A stretch of DNA of 64,000 bases, taken from NCBI RefSeq assembly GCF_947623445.1, contig NC_135246.1:11267856-11331855 (forward strand). The letters are read 5' to 3'. Position numbers and translations under genes: made by a program. The notes under the pieces were generated by a model that saw only the letters and a list, made by a program, of their open reading frames with translations, ran no database searches and was not told where the DNA came from. This stretch comes from Clavelina lepadiformis (taxonomy: Eukaryota; Chordata; Ascidiacea; Aplousobranchia; Clavelinidae). The stretch's first letter is position 1; each line of letters opens with the position of its first letter. Below, one piece after another: positions 63,458-64,000 of the stretch.

Positions 63458-64000
63458 GTAAGAAGTTACTCTGTGATTTTATGATGCTATGCAGTTATGA
63501 TATGACGTATAGGAGGATGATTACTCATGCCTATAGGTCATGGAGCGATATATCGCTATATGTCTTATATACGTTGATACATACGGTAGGGAGTGTTTGT
63601 GTGTGTGGCTATATATGTTCTTTTTGTAACTTGTACATATAATCTTTGTAGTAATAACGTTTCAAATTATTTTTGTAGGAATTTTTAGCTGTGTGTCTTA
63701 ATAACTTAAAGTGAGGCGCAAGTCCAAAAACTAATTGATTTTATATGAAAGAACAATATTAACTGAACCTTCTGGTAAAATATTTTTTGAAAAATAATTC
63801 GTGATTAGGTAGTTATCAGGCAAAAGAATATCGCAAAAAGTCTCAGTTTTTGGCTTTCATTGTGACGTGGGTCAAGGTTCTTGTTATGTCAGAGATTAGT
63901 CAAGTTGTTTGACAACATGCTGCTGCTGTTGCTCTCCGGTAGCCAACTGAAGTCGGAAGTGGAGTTCATAGGAATTTAGCCTATGTCCAATTAGGTCTCA
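63458..64000 (+). other. Intron 4 of the cadherin-23-like gene, running off the window
   Basis: No further exon is recognised up to the right edge. The sequence begins with the donor GTAAGA after the exon ending at 63457. Confidence 0.5.

Noticed and set aside
1..64000. CRISPR arrays, bacterial operons, rRNA or tRNA genes
   Set aside because: Spliced animal genes fill the window; no regularly spaced repeats, cloverleaf with A/B boxes or rRNA sequence was recognised.

Overview
This window is animal (eukaryotic) genomic DNA. It is AT-rich, and its genes are cut into many small exons with GT-AG introns mostly of 100-700 bp. The gene set (SMCHD1, an ALCAM/MCAM/BCAM-like Ig adhesion molecule, a cadherin-23-like cadherin, UNC93, a claudin-superfamily protein, a C-type lectin, an SLC16-type transporter) points to an invertebrate deuterostome. 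I favour a tunicate, but that is an inference from gene content, compactness and base composition; no diagnostic marker settles it. All exon models come from reading splice sites and checking that reading phases join. No transcript data were available.

Layout. 1-2.8 kb: no supported gene; a terminal-inverted-repeat element (1087-1777) and a degenerate GTGCAATT repeat. 2.87-7.72 kb (+): UNC93-like multipass protein with two similar alternative terminal exons, and a pogo/Tc1-like MITE between them. 7.7-10.3 kb: gene-poor. 10.36-10.95 kb (-): C-type lectin domain fragment. 12.27-13.19 kb (+): four-exon claudin-superfamily gene. 14.34-29.76 kb (-): a complete 43-exon SMCHD1 orthologue whose exons sum to 6063 nt, about 2020 codons before the stop. 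30.6-33.55 kb (-): decayed non-LTR retrotransposon interrupted by a hAT-like element. 33.5-37.2 kb: no supported gene. 37.2-46.2 kb (-): Ig-superfamily cell adhesion molecule with signal peptide, five Ig domains, a transmembrane segment and a short tail. 46.2-50.98 kb: nothing supported. 50.99-55.73 kb (-): monocarboxylate-transporter-like MFS protein, nine exons, about 506 aa. 56.2-60.45 kb: hAT-like element, then a plus-strand non-LTR retrotransposon relic with a smaller hAT-like MITE inside it. 61.26 kb to the right edge (+): first four exons of a cadherin-23-like gene that runs out of the window.

The genes are unrelated single-copy loci, not an operon or defence island. What links them is heavy intron and intergenic colonisation by hAT-type elements. 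Five elements show an 8-bp target duplication or clear terminal repeats, and two of them cut older LINE relics. I found no CRISPR array, rRNA or tRNA, and no strong candidate for an entirely new system. The most unusual items are the intact GHKL-ATPase/hinge SMCHD1 gene, the duplicated UNC93 last exon, the acidic Thr/Pro insert in the Ig protein, and the nested transposon layers.
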